Below the pieces are notes generated by a model that saw only the letters and a program-made list of their open reading frames with translations, had not been told where the DNA came from and ran no database searches. The position numbers and the translations under genes were made by a program. Source: UBA2396 sp038042175 (lineage in GTDB: Bacteria > Planctomycetota > Phycisphaerae > Phycisphaerales > UBA1924). Taken from it: a stretch of 64,000 nucleotides of DNA. Positions 50,401-58,355 of this stretch are shown here, piece after piece (position 1 is the stretch's first letter; every line of letters begins with the position of its first letter). The stretch covers positions 17,219 to 81,218 of the forward strand of contig CAYHQQ010000013.1 of NCBI GenBank assembly GCA_964358855.1, read 5' to 3'.

Positions 50401-51465
50401 TCAGCCCTGCACGAGTCGCATCGCGACAAGGTCCTGCACGTCAAGAATGCCCATCGGCTTGCCGTCCTTGTCGATCACGGGGATCTCGTCCTGCCTGAAC
50501 TCGCGGACCATGTTCACCGCGTCACGAACCAGCGCCTGGCTGTCCAGGCACCGGGGCGAGCGGGTCATGACCTCCCGCACCGGACGATCCAGATCCGCCC
50601 GGTCGCGGAGAATCAGCCGGCGCAGATCGCCGTCGGTCAGAATGCCTGAGAGCCTCCCGCTCGCCTTGTCCACAAGGAGCAAGGCGCCTGGCCGCCGAAG
50701 GGCACAGGCCGCTTCACGAAGCGCGCTCTCCACCGTCTGTTCGTCGGCAACCACCGGGAGGTTCCGTCCCACCGTAAATCGCAGCAGCTCGATGATCGGG
50801 CGCAGCAGCCCGCCCAATGCCCCGCCAGGGTGCCTGCGGGCAAAGTCGGCCTTGGTAAACCCCCGCCGACGCGCCGCAGAGAGCGCCAGCGCATCGCCCA
50901 GCGCCAAGGTCGCCGTGGTCGAGCACGTGGGGGCCACGTACTCATCGCCTCCCGCTTCCGTCAGCCGCCCGACGCGCAAGGGCACCGTCGCCAGCCGCTC
51001 CAGGCTCGACGCCTTGTGGTCCGGCTCGTCTGCCAGGGGCCCGCCGGTGATGCTGATGATCGGCAGCCCGTCCTGGCGCAGGACCGCCGCCAGAGCCACC
51101 AGCTCGTCGGTCTCACCGCTGAAGGAAATGCACACCACGGCATCGTTCTGCCGAAACCGCCCCAGATCCCCGTGGGCCGCCTCTGTCGGGTGCACATCGT
51201 GGGCCGGAATCCCCAGGCTCGCCAAAGTCGCCGAGAATTTCGCCCCAACCAGCCCCGACTTGCCCAGCCCCGAGACCAGAACCGTGCCACCGGAGCTCGC
51301 GCAGTGCACGATGATGTCGACCGCCGAGTGGAACCCCGACGGCAGCCGCCCGGCCAGTGCCGTCAAGACCTCGGCCTCGGCGCCCAGCACCCCCCTGGCA
51401 AACTCGCCCTCGGCGAGGATGTCGGGACCGGCAAGCGAATCGGTCAGGGCCGGAGTACTGCTCAT
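50401..51465 (-). CDS. kdsD: Arabinose-5-phosphate isomerase KdsD (SIS + CBS)
   Basis: A 354-residue sugar isomerase that converts ribulose-5-P to arabinose-5-P, the first step to KDO. The SIS domain has VLVSGLGKSGLVGAKFSATL, HDVHPTEAAHGDLG and SFSGETDELV; two CBS motifs follow (LLVDKASGRLSGILTDGDLRR and VREVMTRSPRC with EIPVIDKDGKPMGILDVQDL). The length fits the family. ATG 51465 follows a TACGCT hexamer by six bases. The N-terminal in-frame extension to 51882 is antisense to scpA and was rejected. Divergent to scpA. Confidence 0.94.
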   Translation of the reverse strand: MSSTPALTDSLAGPDILAEGEFARGVLGAEAEVLTALAGRLPSGFHSAVDIIVHCASSGGTVLVSGLGKSGLVGAKFSATLASLGIPAHDVHPTEAAHGDLGRFRQNDAVVCISFSGETDELVALAAVLRQDGLPIISITGGPLADEPDHKASSLERLATVPLRVGRLTEAGGDEYVAPTCSTTATLALGDALALSAARRRGFTKADFARRHPGGALGGLLRPIIELLRFTVGRNLPVVADEQTVESALREAACALRRPGALLLVDKASGRLSGILTDGDLRRLILRDRADLDRPVREVMTRSPRCLDSQALVRDAVNMVREFRQDEIPVIDKDGKPMGILDVQDLVAMRLVQG

Positions 51466-51471
51466 GCCATG

Positions 51472-51481
51472 AGCGTATCCT
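51472..51481. promoter_or_regulatory. Overlapping divergent -10 hexamers of kdsD and scpA
   Basis: Minus strand TACGCT (51477-51472) is six bases before the kdsD ATG. Plus strand TATCCT (51476-51481) would start transcription just downstream, giving scpA a leader of about 45 bases if it begins at 51535. The two hexamers share bases, so use of one may exclude the other. Confidence 0.4.
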
Positions 51482-51534
51482 GTATCACCCCCGGCGACCC
51501 TGCCGGGGCCTTCCCAAAGGTCCCCCCAGACTCC

Positions 51535-52350
51535 ATGCTCACCGAAGACTACAAAGTCCGGCTCGACACGTTCGAGGGCCCCCTGGACCTCCTCCTCTTC
51601 CTCATCCGAAAGAGCGAGGTGGACATCCACGACATCCCGGTGGGCATGGTCGCCGAGCAGTACATGAGCTTCCTGAGCCACATTGACCGCGTCGATATCG
51701 ACGTCGCGGGCGAGTTCCTGGTGATGGCCGCCACGCTCACCGAGATCAAGAGCCGGATGCTCACACCCGCGCCCGCCCCAGGCGAGCCCGAGGCAAAGGC
51801 CGTCAGCGACCCCAGGGCCGAGCTCGTCAAGCAACTCCTGGCCTACAAAAAATACCGCGACGCGGCAAACGCGCTCGAACATCGCTTCGAAGACTGGCGT
51901 GCCCGCTACCCCGCGGGCTCAGTCCTGCCCGACGCCAAAGACGCCTCCGTCCGCGCCGTCCATCAGGCCCTCATCGACGCCGCCGCCGACCTGGAAATCC
52001 AGGACCTGGAGATCGTCGACCTCGTCGAGGCCTTCCGCAAGGTCATGGACTCGGTGAACATGGACCGCCTGGGCGACCACCAGGTCACCTACGACGACAC
52101 GCCCATTGAGGTGCACGCCACCGACATCGTCGATTTCCTCAAACGCGAGGCCGCGTCGCTCGGCGCCGCCATCGGCCAGCCCCTCCACGAGGTCGAGTTC
52201 ACCTCGGTCTTCAAGGGGCGAACGCACTCGCAGATGGTCGGCCTCTTCCTGGCAGTCCTCACCCTGGTTCGCGATCGTCGCGTTACGGTGCGCCAGGACA
52301 AGATCGACGCCCAGATCTATCTGGCGCTCGAGCCCGAGGCCGCGCAATAA
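51535..52350 (+). CDS. scpA: Segregation and condensation protein ScpA
   Basis: A 271-residue kleisin that bridges the SMC dimer in chromosome condensation. The N-terminal region YKVRLDTFEGPLDLLLFLIRKSEVDIHDIP is diagnostic, followed by VAGEFLVMAATLTEIKSRMLTP; the C-terminal winged helix is THSQMVGLFLAVLTLVRDRRVTV. A helical middle part has LVKQLLAYKKYRDAANALE. ATG 51535 fits the family start; ATG 51469 would add 22 residues but lies upstream of the predicted -10 box. scpB is not adjacent. Confidence 0.93.
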   Translation: MLTEDYKVRLDTFEGPLDLLLFLIRKSEVDIHDIPVGMVAEQYMSFLSHIDRVDIDVAGEFLVMAATLTEIKSRMLTPAPAPGEPEAKAVSDPRAELVKQLLAYKKYRDAANALEHRFEDWRARYPAGSVLPDAKDASVRAVHQALIDAAADLEIQDLEIVDLVEAFRKVMDSVNMDRLGDHQVTYDDTPIEVHATDIVDFLKREAASLGAAIGQPLHEVEFTSVFKGRTHSQMVGLFLAVLTLVRDRRVTVRQDKIDAQIYLALEPEAAQ

Positions 52351-52370
52351 CGCTCGAGATCAAGACAATA

Positions 52371-52505
52371 AACACGGAGATCACGGAGTGACACGGAGGA
52401 AGGCAGGGAAGAGTGCGCGCGAACGCGCCCAAAGACCCCGGGACGTGCCACATCCACATCCCTCAATCCTGTCTTCCTCCGTGCCCCTCCGTGTCCTGCG
52501 TGTTT
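52371..52505. repeat. CACGGAG element, copy 3, with inverted arms
   Basis: Left arm CACGGAG at 52373-52379, 52382-52388 and 52392-52398; right arm CTCCGTG at 52477-52483 and 52487-52493. The arms pair as an imperfect stem of about 38 bases. It lies between the converging scpA and ribokinase genes and may act as a bidirectional terminator. Confidence 0.85.
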
Positions 52506-52518
52506 CAACTTCCTCGCG

Positions 52519-53562
52519 TCAGAATCGCATCTGCTTTTCGAGTTCCGCCACCCTTGGCAGCACCTCGTCGAGCGTCGGCAGCGATGGTATCGCCCCCGGC
52601 TTAAGCGTCGCCAAAGCCCCCGCCGCGGACGCGAACGCCATCGCACGCTCAAGCAGCCTGAACTCCTCGGGGCTCTTTGCTTTGGCCGCGGCGTGCACAG
52701 ACGCGTACGCCGTCGCCAACGCCCCCGCAAACGCATCGCCCGCGCCCACCGCGTCCACAGCCTTCACCGCCAGCGTCGGAATCCGCTTGGGCCTGCCCTT
52801 GTGCGTCATCACCGCCCCCTGCGAGCCCAAAGTCAGCACAATCGTCGGCGGCCCGATCTCCGCCAGCCGTAGCGCCAGCCGCCCCGGCTCGGTGTACTGC
52901 TCCAGCCCCCCCATCGTCGCCGCCTCGGTCCGGTTCACAATCAAAAGGTCGCACTGCCTCAGCACATCCCGCGCCTGGGCCAAGGCCGGCGAAGCATTCA
53001 GAATAATCGCCTTCCCGGCTTCCCTGGCGATCTTGGTCGCCATCGCCACCGCATCGATCGGCGTCTCAAGCTGCAAAAGCAGCACATCGCACGACTCGAT
53101 CACGTCGCGGCAGTCCTCAATATCCGCGGCCGTCAAGGTCAGATTCGCCCCCGGCGCCACCACGATCGTGTTCTCCCCCGCATCGTCAACAATGATCAGC
53201 GCCACCCCCGTGGGCGTCTTGTCCCGCCTCTGGAGCATCCGCGAAAGATCAATCCCCTCATCATGAAGCGTCCGGGCCAGCTGGTGCCCATGGGCCTCGT
53301 TGCCCACGCATCCAAGCAAGGCCACACTCGCCCCCAGCCTCGCCGCCGCCACCGCCTGGTTCGCACCCTTGCCCCCGGGGAACGTGTCGAACGAACGCCC
53401 CATGATCGTCTCGCCGGGCGTGGGGATTCTTGGCGCGCGCACCACCAGGTCCATGTTGACCGAGCCCACCACGCACACCCGCGGCGGACGCTCACCCAAG
53501 GGCGAAGGGGCGACAGAGGGTGCGGACGTGCCAGGCGGACGATGTGGTTTCTTTGGATCCAA
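52519..53562 (-). CDS. rbsK: Ribokinase-family sugar kinase
   Basis: A PfkB-family kinase, about 347 residues in the longest form. The N-terminal motif GSVNMDLVVRAPRIPTPGET and GGKGANQAVAAARLG, and the C-terminal DAVGAGDAFAGALATAYA with catalytic Asp, are those of ribokinase. The anion hole and the VVAPGANLTL segment agree. It would phosphorylate ribose at O5. The start is uncertain: the frame opens at TTG 53562, and TTG 53499 or GTG 53478 give more usual N-termini just before VCVVGSVNMD. A 60-base repeat lies between it and greA. Confidence 0.9.
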   Translation of the reverse strand: MDPKKPHRPPGTSAPSVAPSPLGERPPRVCVVGSVNMDLVVRAPRIPTPGETIMGRSFDTFPGGKGANQAVAAARLGASVALLGCVGNEAHGHQLARTLHDEGIDLSRMLQRRDKTPTGVALIIVDDAGENTIVVAPGANLTLTAADIEDCRDVIESCDVLLLQLETPIDAVAMATKIAREAGKAIILNASPALAQARDVLRQCDLLIVNRTEAATMGGLEQYTEPGRLALRLAEIGPPTIVLTLGSQGAVMTHKGRPKRIPTLAVKAVDAVGAGDAFAGALATAYASVHAAAKAKSPEEFRLLERAMAFASAAGALATLKPGAIPSLPTLDEVLPRVAELEKQMRF

Positions 53563-53595
53563 GGACGGAGTCTATCTCCAAGCCGGACGCCGGGC

Positions 53596-53655
53596 GTGGC
53601 ACCGGGCTTCGGCCCGGTGTTCAAACTGAATCATCGCCCGGAAGGGCGATGCCAC
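53596..53655. repeat. GTGGCA...TGCCAC repeat, third copy
   Basis: A 60-base copy of the repeat seen twice at 31305-31437, with the ACCGGGC/GCCCGGT palindrome and GCCCGGAAGGGC. It occupies the gap between greA and the ribokinase gene. Confidence 0.88.
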
Positions 53656-53662
53656 GCGGGCC

Positions 53663-54133
53663 TCAGACGATCGAGACGACCATGAACTGTTTGGTCCCGC
53701 GGGGGGCCGAAACCCGGATCACCGTGCCGACCGTCGCCTTGAACAAGGCCTCGCCCATCGGGCTGTTGAGGGTCACCTCGGTGATGTCACCGGTATCCCC
53801 CTCGCTCGACTCACCCACGAGCTTGTACAGATCCTCGTCGCCGCGATCCAGGTCCTTGAGCTTCACCGTCGCCCCCATGAACACCATGCCCTCGACGGCC
53901 TTGGACATCTTCTCGTCGATCACCGAGAGATTCGCCAATCGCTCCGTGTACCGGCGAATGTCCGCCTCGTCCATGCCCTGCTGCTCTCGGGCGGCGTGGT
54001 AGTCGCCGTTCTCCTTCAGATCACCCAGCGCCCGGGCCTCGGCGATGCGCAAAGCGATGACAGGCCTGTTGGCGATCAGGTGCGCCAGCTTGGCCTCGAT
54101 CGTCTCTTTTTCCTGCTGCGTCACAAACTCCAT
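53663..54133 (-). CDS. greA: Transcription elongation factor GreA
   Basis: A 156-residue GreA. The N-terminal coiled coil carries ARALGDLKENGDYHAAREQQ (the acidic tip DLKENGDY is the catalytic part that stimulates RNA cleavage by stalled polymerase). The C-terminal domain has VFMGATVKLKDLDRG and SPMGEALFKATVGTVIRVSAP. ATG 54133 marks the usual family start; in-frame sequence upstream is antisense to nothing known but reads as low-complexity and was rejected. Confidence 0.95.
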   Translation of the reverse strand: MEFVTQQEKETIEAKLAHLIANRPVIALRIAEARALGDLKENGDYHAAREQQGMDEADIRRYTERLANLSVIDEKMSKAVEGMVFMGATVKLKDLDRGDEDLYKLVGESSEGDTGDITEVTLNSPMGEALFKATVGTVIRVSAPRGTKQFMVVSIV

Positions 54134-54231
54134 ATCTGCTCCGTCCCGACGGGCGATCCCGGCGGGAGCTTCCCGCCCGGAGGTCCCGGCTCTTTGTGAG
54201 TTCTGATCGTCCGCGGCTTCTCGGAGTGCCT

Positions 54232-55149
54232 CTACCGGGCACTCCCCGCGTCTGCTTCGCCGGCGATGGGGTCTCGCACGCCCCCGGGTCCGTCCTGCCC
54301 GCCCCTGGATACCCCCATGCCGCCGTGGTACGCCCCGACGGCCAGCCATATCGCCAGCCCCACCCCTAATGCTACGCCGCAACCAGCCCAATGTTCCGGC
54401 ATGACCTGAGCGGCCTGCCCGCTGGCGTATCGCTCGCCCGCGATATCCAGAACCGCCGTCAAGGGCGAGAACATCGCCCGCCATCGCTCGGCCGATGACC
54501 CTGCTTCCCCACCCGGTGCAAACGAGCCGAGAATCGCCCCGGCAAAGAGCACCACCGCGCAGATACCCGTCCACACCACCCTTGCCCCAGTCCCCGTCGC
54601 TCCCGCCTCGCCTCCTCGCTCGCCGGGCCCAAGCGCAAACGCCAGCAGCCCACCGAATATCACCGTCCACGAGAACAACACCGCCCCAAGGGCCGCGACC
54701 ACGCTCAATGGCCACATCGCCAGAAAGACCAGAGGCCACACCACCGCCTGCGTCGGGATGATCATCACCGTCAGGTCCTGCCCGACCGCAAAGGCTCCCG
54801 GGCGAGCCGGTCGCTCCTGGCACAATCTCATCATCGGCCACAGCAAGCCCACCCCCGTCGCCACCAGCACCAGCAGCACCCGTGCGGCATAGCGCCCCGA
54901 CAGCGGATCGAGCACTCCAAGGGCCGCCGCCGGTCCAAAGCTTGCGATCGTCGCCGCCAGCAGGTAGAGCGTCCACGCCAGCGCCAGCCCACGCGGCTCA
55001 ACCCGCCGGTGCGCCCAGCGGTCGCGTTTGGGCTCGGGCCTCGCCTCGGGAACGACGAGCTCGGGCACCTCGCCGGGCACCCCAAGTCCCAAGGCCGAAT
55101 CGGCCTCGCCTCCCGCGTCGATCGGTTCCTGGGGTGTCGTTTCGCTCAT
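54232..55149 (-). CDS. Multi-pass membrane protein, unknown
   Basis: A 305-residue protein with about six hydrophobic segments (LALAWTLYLLAATIASFG, VLLVLVATGVGLLWPMM, LTVMIIPTQAVVWPLVFLAM, VVAALGAVLFSWTVIFGGLLAFAL, ICAVVLFAGAILGSFA, CGVALGVGLAIWLAVGAY) and charged N- and C-terminal tails. No family recognised. It begins 20 bases after the ftsQ-like gene and may belong to the same transcript, so a role near the cell envelope is possible. Confidence 0.7.
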   Translation of the reverse strand: MSETTPQEPIDAGGEADSALGLGVPGEVPELVVPEARPEPKRDRWAHRRVEPRGLALAWTLYLLAATIASFGPAAALGVLDPLSGRYAARVLLVLVATGVGLLWPMMRLCQERPARPGAFAVGQDLTVMIIPTQAVVWPLVFLAMWPLSVVAALGAVLFSWTVIFGGLLAFALGPGERGGEAGATGTGARVVWTGICAVVLFAGAILGSFAPGGEAGSSAERWRAMFSPLTAVLDIAGERYASGQAAQVMPEHWAGCGVALGVGLAIWLAVGAYHGGMGVSRGGQDGPGGVRDPIAGEADAGSAR

Positions 55150-55169
55150 GAGACCGCCGCGCCCGTCGG

Positions 55170-56315
55170 TCAGGGCTTGGGCTTCTCCACGAGCGGACCC
55201 GTGTTCGACCCGGCAATATTAAGCACCAGCGGCCTTTCCCAGAAGATCTCAAGCTCCTCGGTCTTGCCGTCACGCCTCGCGTCGATCTGCCCGAATTTGC
55301 GGTCGATCTCCTTGAGCCGATCCAGCTTTGCCGATGTGGAGATCTCGCCGGGCAACGGCTTGGCCGCCCGCCCGCCCCAGATCACCCGTCCGCCACTCTG
55401 CGTCACGATCGCCAGCCTTCGTGTCGCCTTGTACTTCGAGACGTCGACCGCCGCCACCTCCGAGTACCAGGGCTGCGACGAGATCGCCTTGTAAAGCTCG
55501 ACGGCAACCGCCGCCTCCTCGCCCGGCCACACCGAGGTGTAATCACGGGCCGACCCCTTCATCGGCGGGCCTTCCTGCACGCCAACGATCGCCGGCATCC
55601 TCGCCTGTCCGAGCTTGTAGTCGACAGGCATCGCCGTCGTGTCCCACGAGAGGAGGTAGTCCTTGCCGCCCTGCCTCAGAACCACTGCGGGCGTTCGCCA
55701 CGGGCCTTTCACCCGGATGGCTCCCTCGGCTCGACGCTCAACCTCGGGCGTCGAGCTGAACCAGCCGGTGGCCTCCAAAGCCGCCGCAACCTTGTCCAGG
55801 GGCTCGCGGCTGAGCGGGTCTGGATCTCCGCCCAGGGCTCCCATCGCCGTCGCGATCAATTGCTCCTGGAACTGCTCGGGAAGCCACGTCGTCGGGGCCG
55901 GCGCGGGCGGGGCCTGGACAAGCGGCGCAGGATCGGGCTTGGTGCCGCGTCGCATCTTGTCACCCGACTTGACCGGCACCACCGAGGGCTGCTGTTGCGC
56001 CGCGGGCCTCACAGCGCCCCGCGCCGCAAGCGGATTGATCGCGGGCCACTCGATCTCGACGCGCGTGATTCTCGCGCCCACGACCGCCTGCGTCTTCTTC
56101 TCGAGCGGCTTCCATCCATAGACGAGCCCGACACCCGCGCCCACCAGGGCCGCCACGACAAAGATGCTCCCCAGGTACCCGGCAAAGCGTCCCCAGCGAA
56201 AGACGGGAGCAACCTCGGGCGATTCCAAATCGCTCGGCTCCGCCTCCAGTTCCTGCTGAGTGTCCACTGCCATGTCCTGATCCGCGAGGTCGTTCATCCG
56301 TGCGTCCATCGGCAT
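55170..56315 (-). CDS. ftsQ: FtsQ-like cell division protein
   Basis: A 381-residue protein: a cytoplasmic N-terminus of about 40 residues (Asp/Glu-rich), a single membrane helix (YLGSIFVVAALVGAGVGLVYGW), then a large periplasmic part. The region ALEATGWFSSTPEVERRAEGAI, then RTPAVVLRQGGKDYLLSWD and ARMPAIVGVQEG, matches the FtsQ order of WPxx/cis-acting beta domain segments. A Pro/Ala linker precedes it. The position directly after ddl, as in dcw clusters, supports the call. It is longer and more divergent than E. coli FtsQ (276). ATG 56315 follows an AGGA and avoids the Gly-rich upstream frame. Confidence 0.65.
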   Translation of the reverse strand: MPMDARMNDLADQDMAVDTQQELEAEPSDLESPEVAPVFRWGRFAGYLGSIFVVAALVGAGVGLVYGWKPLEKKTQAVVGARITRVEIEWPAINPLAARGAVRPAAQQQPSVVPVKSGDKMRRGTKPDPAPLVQAPPAPAPTTWLPEQFQEQLIATAMGALGGDPDPLSREPLDKVAAALEATGWFSSTPEVERRAEGAIRVKGPWRTPAVVLRQGGKDYLLSWDTTAMPVDYKLGQARMPAIVGVQEGPPMKGSARDYTSVWPGEEAAVAVELYKAISSQPWYSEVAAVDVSKYKATRRLAIVTQSGGRVIWGGRAAKPLPGEISTSAKLDRLKEIDRKFGQIDARRDGKTEELEIFWERPLVLNIAGSNTGPLVEKPKP

Positions 56316-56435
56316 ATTCCTATCTGGCCGCCCTTTCCCACGGGCAACCGGCCGTCGGTCAGCCGGGTCCATCCGGCCGCCCCACCCTCCCCCACCTTCC
56401 CCACCTTCCCCCACTCTCTCTCGCCCTCCACCATT

Positions 56436-57383
56436 CTAACGCCTCAAACCCGCCGCGAGCGAGACCAGCGAGGAGCACAAAGCAGGCATCGCCCGCCCCC
56501 GGTGCGCCGCCGCCATCGGCAAGAGCGAGTGATCTGTGAACCCCGGCATCGTGTTGACCTCCAGGAGCCAGACCCCGCCCTCGCGGTCGAGCAGAAAGTC
56601 CACCCGGGCCAGGTGCTGGCACCCGATCGCCTCGAACATCGTCTTCGCCCACGTCTGCACTCGCCCCTTGACCCCCTCGGGCAACGGCGGGTCGGTCACA
56701 TACACCGTGTCGTCCCGCTTGTACTTGGCCTCGTAGTCGTAGAACTCCACGCTCGGCTTGATCTCGATGGGGTCCAGCGCCTCGCAGCCAAGCCGATCAG
56801 TCGCGATCCCAAGCACCCCCACCGTCAGCTCCCGCGCCCCCAGCACCCCCCGCTCCACCATGTACACACGATCGGGGTGACGCTTCATGTCGTCCCGCGT
56901 CGCTCTCACCGCATCCTGCCACTGCGGCATCGTCCGGCAGATGTGCACCCCCACACTCGACCCCTCGTGCACCGGCTTCATCACCACCGGCATCTCACCA
57001 AGGGGACAACCCTCATCCGCAGGATTGAACACGCACGCCGCGGCCGTCGGCACGCCCTGCTGCGATGCGATCAGCTTGGTCGCCATCTTGTCCATCGCGG
57101 TTCGGGCGGCCTTGGCGCGACACCCGACGAACGGGCGCCCCAGCTGCTCCAGGAGATCCTGCAGCGGCCCGCCCTCGCCCCACCCGCCGTGCAGCACCGG
57201 AAAGACGACCTCGCCCGCCCAAAGACTCATCTCCTGAATCGTCGGCCTGTCGATAACCTGATAGTTGACCGCGTGCCCCGCGTGCTGCAACGCCGACGCG
57301 ACCGCTCGCGAACTGACAAGGCTGACCTCGCGTTCCGCGTCGGGCCCGCCGCCAAGAACCAAAACTGAGGGCTTGCTGTCCAT
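56436..57383 (-). CDS. ddl: D-alanine--D-alanine ligase
   Basis: A 315-residue ATP-grasp ligase that makes the D-Ala-D-Ala dipeptide for peptidoglycan. Motifs: GGPDAEREVSLVSSRAV at the start, VVFPVLHGGWGEGGPLQDLL, MKPVHEGSSVGVHI, and the metal/ATP site VDFLLDREGGVWLLEVNTMPG followed by HSLLP. It follows murB with a 42-base gap holding a palindrome. A length and pattern as expected for DdlB. Confidence 0.94.
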   Translation of the reverse strand: MDSKPSVLVLGGGPDAEREVSLVSSRAVASALQHAGHAVNYQVIDRPTIQEMSLWAGEVVFPVLHGGWGEGGPLQDLLEQLGRPFVGCRAKAARTAMDKMATKLIASQQGVPTAAACVFNPADEGCPLGEMPVVMKPVHEGSSVGVHICRTMPQWQDAVRATRDDMKRHPDRVYMVERGVLGARELTVGVLGIATDRLGCEALDPIEIKPSVEFYDYEAKYKRDDTVYVTDPPLPEGVKGRVQTWAKTMFEAIGCQHLARVDFLLDREGGVWLLEVNTMPGFTDHSLLPMAAAHRGRAMPALCSSLVSLAAGLRR

Positions 57384-57399
57384 ATCTGAATCCGGGTAC

Positions 57400-57418
57400 C
57401 CCCACGCTCCGCGTGGGG
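57400..57418. other. Perfect hairpin in the murB-ddl gap
   Basis: CCCCACGC / GCGTGGGG with a 3-base loop TCC, flanked by GAATCC and GGATTC that extend the stem imperfectly. It lies just before the ddl start, within the mur gene run, and could affect mRNA processing or translation of ddl. Confidence 0.5.
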
Positions 57419-57425
57419 ATTCCGG

Positions 57426-58355
57426 CTATTTACCCCCCCGCTTCCAAACCACAACCTCCCGCTCAAGCTCTACCCCAAACCGCTCCTTGACCCGCCTGGT
57501 CACCTCATCCATCAGATCGATCACACTCCGAGCCGAAGCACCTTCAGCCGTCACGATGAAGTTCGCATGCACCGGGCTGACACTCGCCCCACCGATCGCC
57601 AGCCCCTTGAGCCGCGACCGATCAATCACCATTCCCGCCGACACCCGCTGCCCCTTGGCCCCCAATCCCTCAACATCGCCCGCGAGCGTTGGATTCTTGA
57701 AGCAGCACCCCGCGCTGTTCTCCTTCATCGGCTGCGACTTCTTCTTGAACTCCATGATCTCCAGGAGCCGCCTGCGCAGCTGCTCGGGGTCGCCCGCCGG
57801 CAGCACAAGCTCCGCGTGCGTCAGAATCAGGTGGTTGAGCCCCGAATGCCGGTACCCAAAGGCGATGTCCTTGCGTTCGAGCGTGACTCGTCCGCCCGCG
57901 CGGTCGATTCCGTGCACCCTGGCGATCACGTCGGCGATCTGCCCATACGCCCCGCCCGCGTTCATCACGATCGCCCCGCCCAGGGTCGCCGGTATCCCGC
58001 CGAGGACCTCGAGCCCCGCCAGGCCCGCCTTGGTCGCCGCATGGATCAGTTGCGGCAGCTTCGCCCCGGCTCCAACTCGGATGGTGCCCGCCCTCGCGTC
58101 GATCTGCACGTCGGTGAACGCCGGCGCGCTCAGCTCCACCACCACGCCGTCGATCCCGTCGTCGTCCACGAGCAGGTTGGCCCCGTCGCCCAGCACCCGG
58201 ACCTCGCCGCCCGCCGCGTCGAGCACGCGCGACAGTTCGCCGGCGTCGCGAGGCCTCGAGAGCCGGTCCGCCCGCCCGCCGATCCTGAACCACGTGGGGA
58301 TCGGCGCGTTCTCGATGATGTCGATCGTCTCACTCACCGTCGCGCTCACGTTCAT
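57426..58355 (-). CDS. murB: UDP-N-acetylenolpyruvoylglucosamine reductase MurB
   Basis: A 309-residue FAD enzyme that reduces UDP-GlcNAc-enolpyruvate to UDP-MurNAc. The FAD site is VLGDGANLLVDDDGIDGVVV near residue 55, with GGIPATLGGAIVMNAGGAYG, and the late active-site region is NSAGCCFKNP, typical of the type IIb form. The start ATG 58355 overlaps the murC stop as ATGA. Order murC-murB-ddl fits a dcw-derived cluster. Confidence 0.95.
   Translation of the reverse strand: MNVSATVSETIDIIENAPIPTWFRIGGRADRLSRPRDAGELSRVLDAAGGEVRVLGDGANLLVDDDGIDGVVVELSAPAFTDVQIDARAGTIRVGAGAKLPQLIHAATKAGLAGLEVLGGIPATLGGAIVMNAGGAYGQIADVIARVHGIDRAGGRVTLERKDIAFGYRHSGLNHLILTHAELVLPAGDPEQLRRRLLEIMEFKKKSQPMKENSAGCCFKNPTLAGDVEGLGAKGQRVSAGMVIDRSRLKGLAIGGASVSPVHANFIVTAEGASARSVIDLMDEVTRRVKERFGVELEREVVVWKRGGK

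Noticed and set aside
51469..51534. Earlier scpA start at ATG 51469.
   Set aside because: The added 22 residues are not part of the ScpA family start, and the predicted -10 box lies inside this stretch.
50401..51882. Longer KdsD with an acidic N-terminal extension.
   Set aside because: The extension is the complement of scpA; the SIS family starts near ATG 51465.
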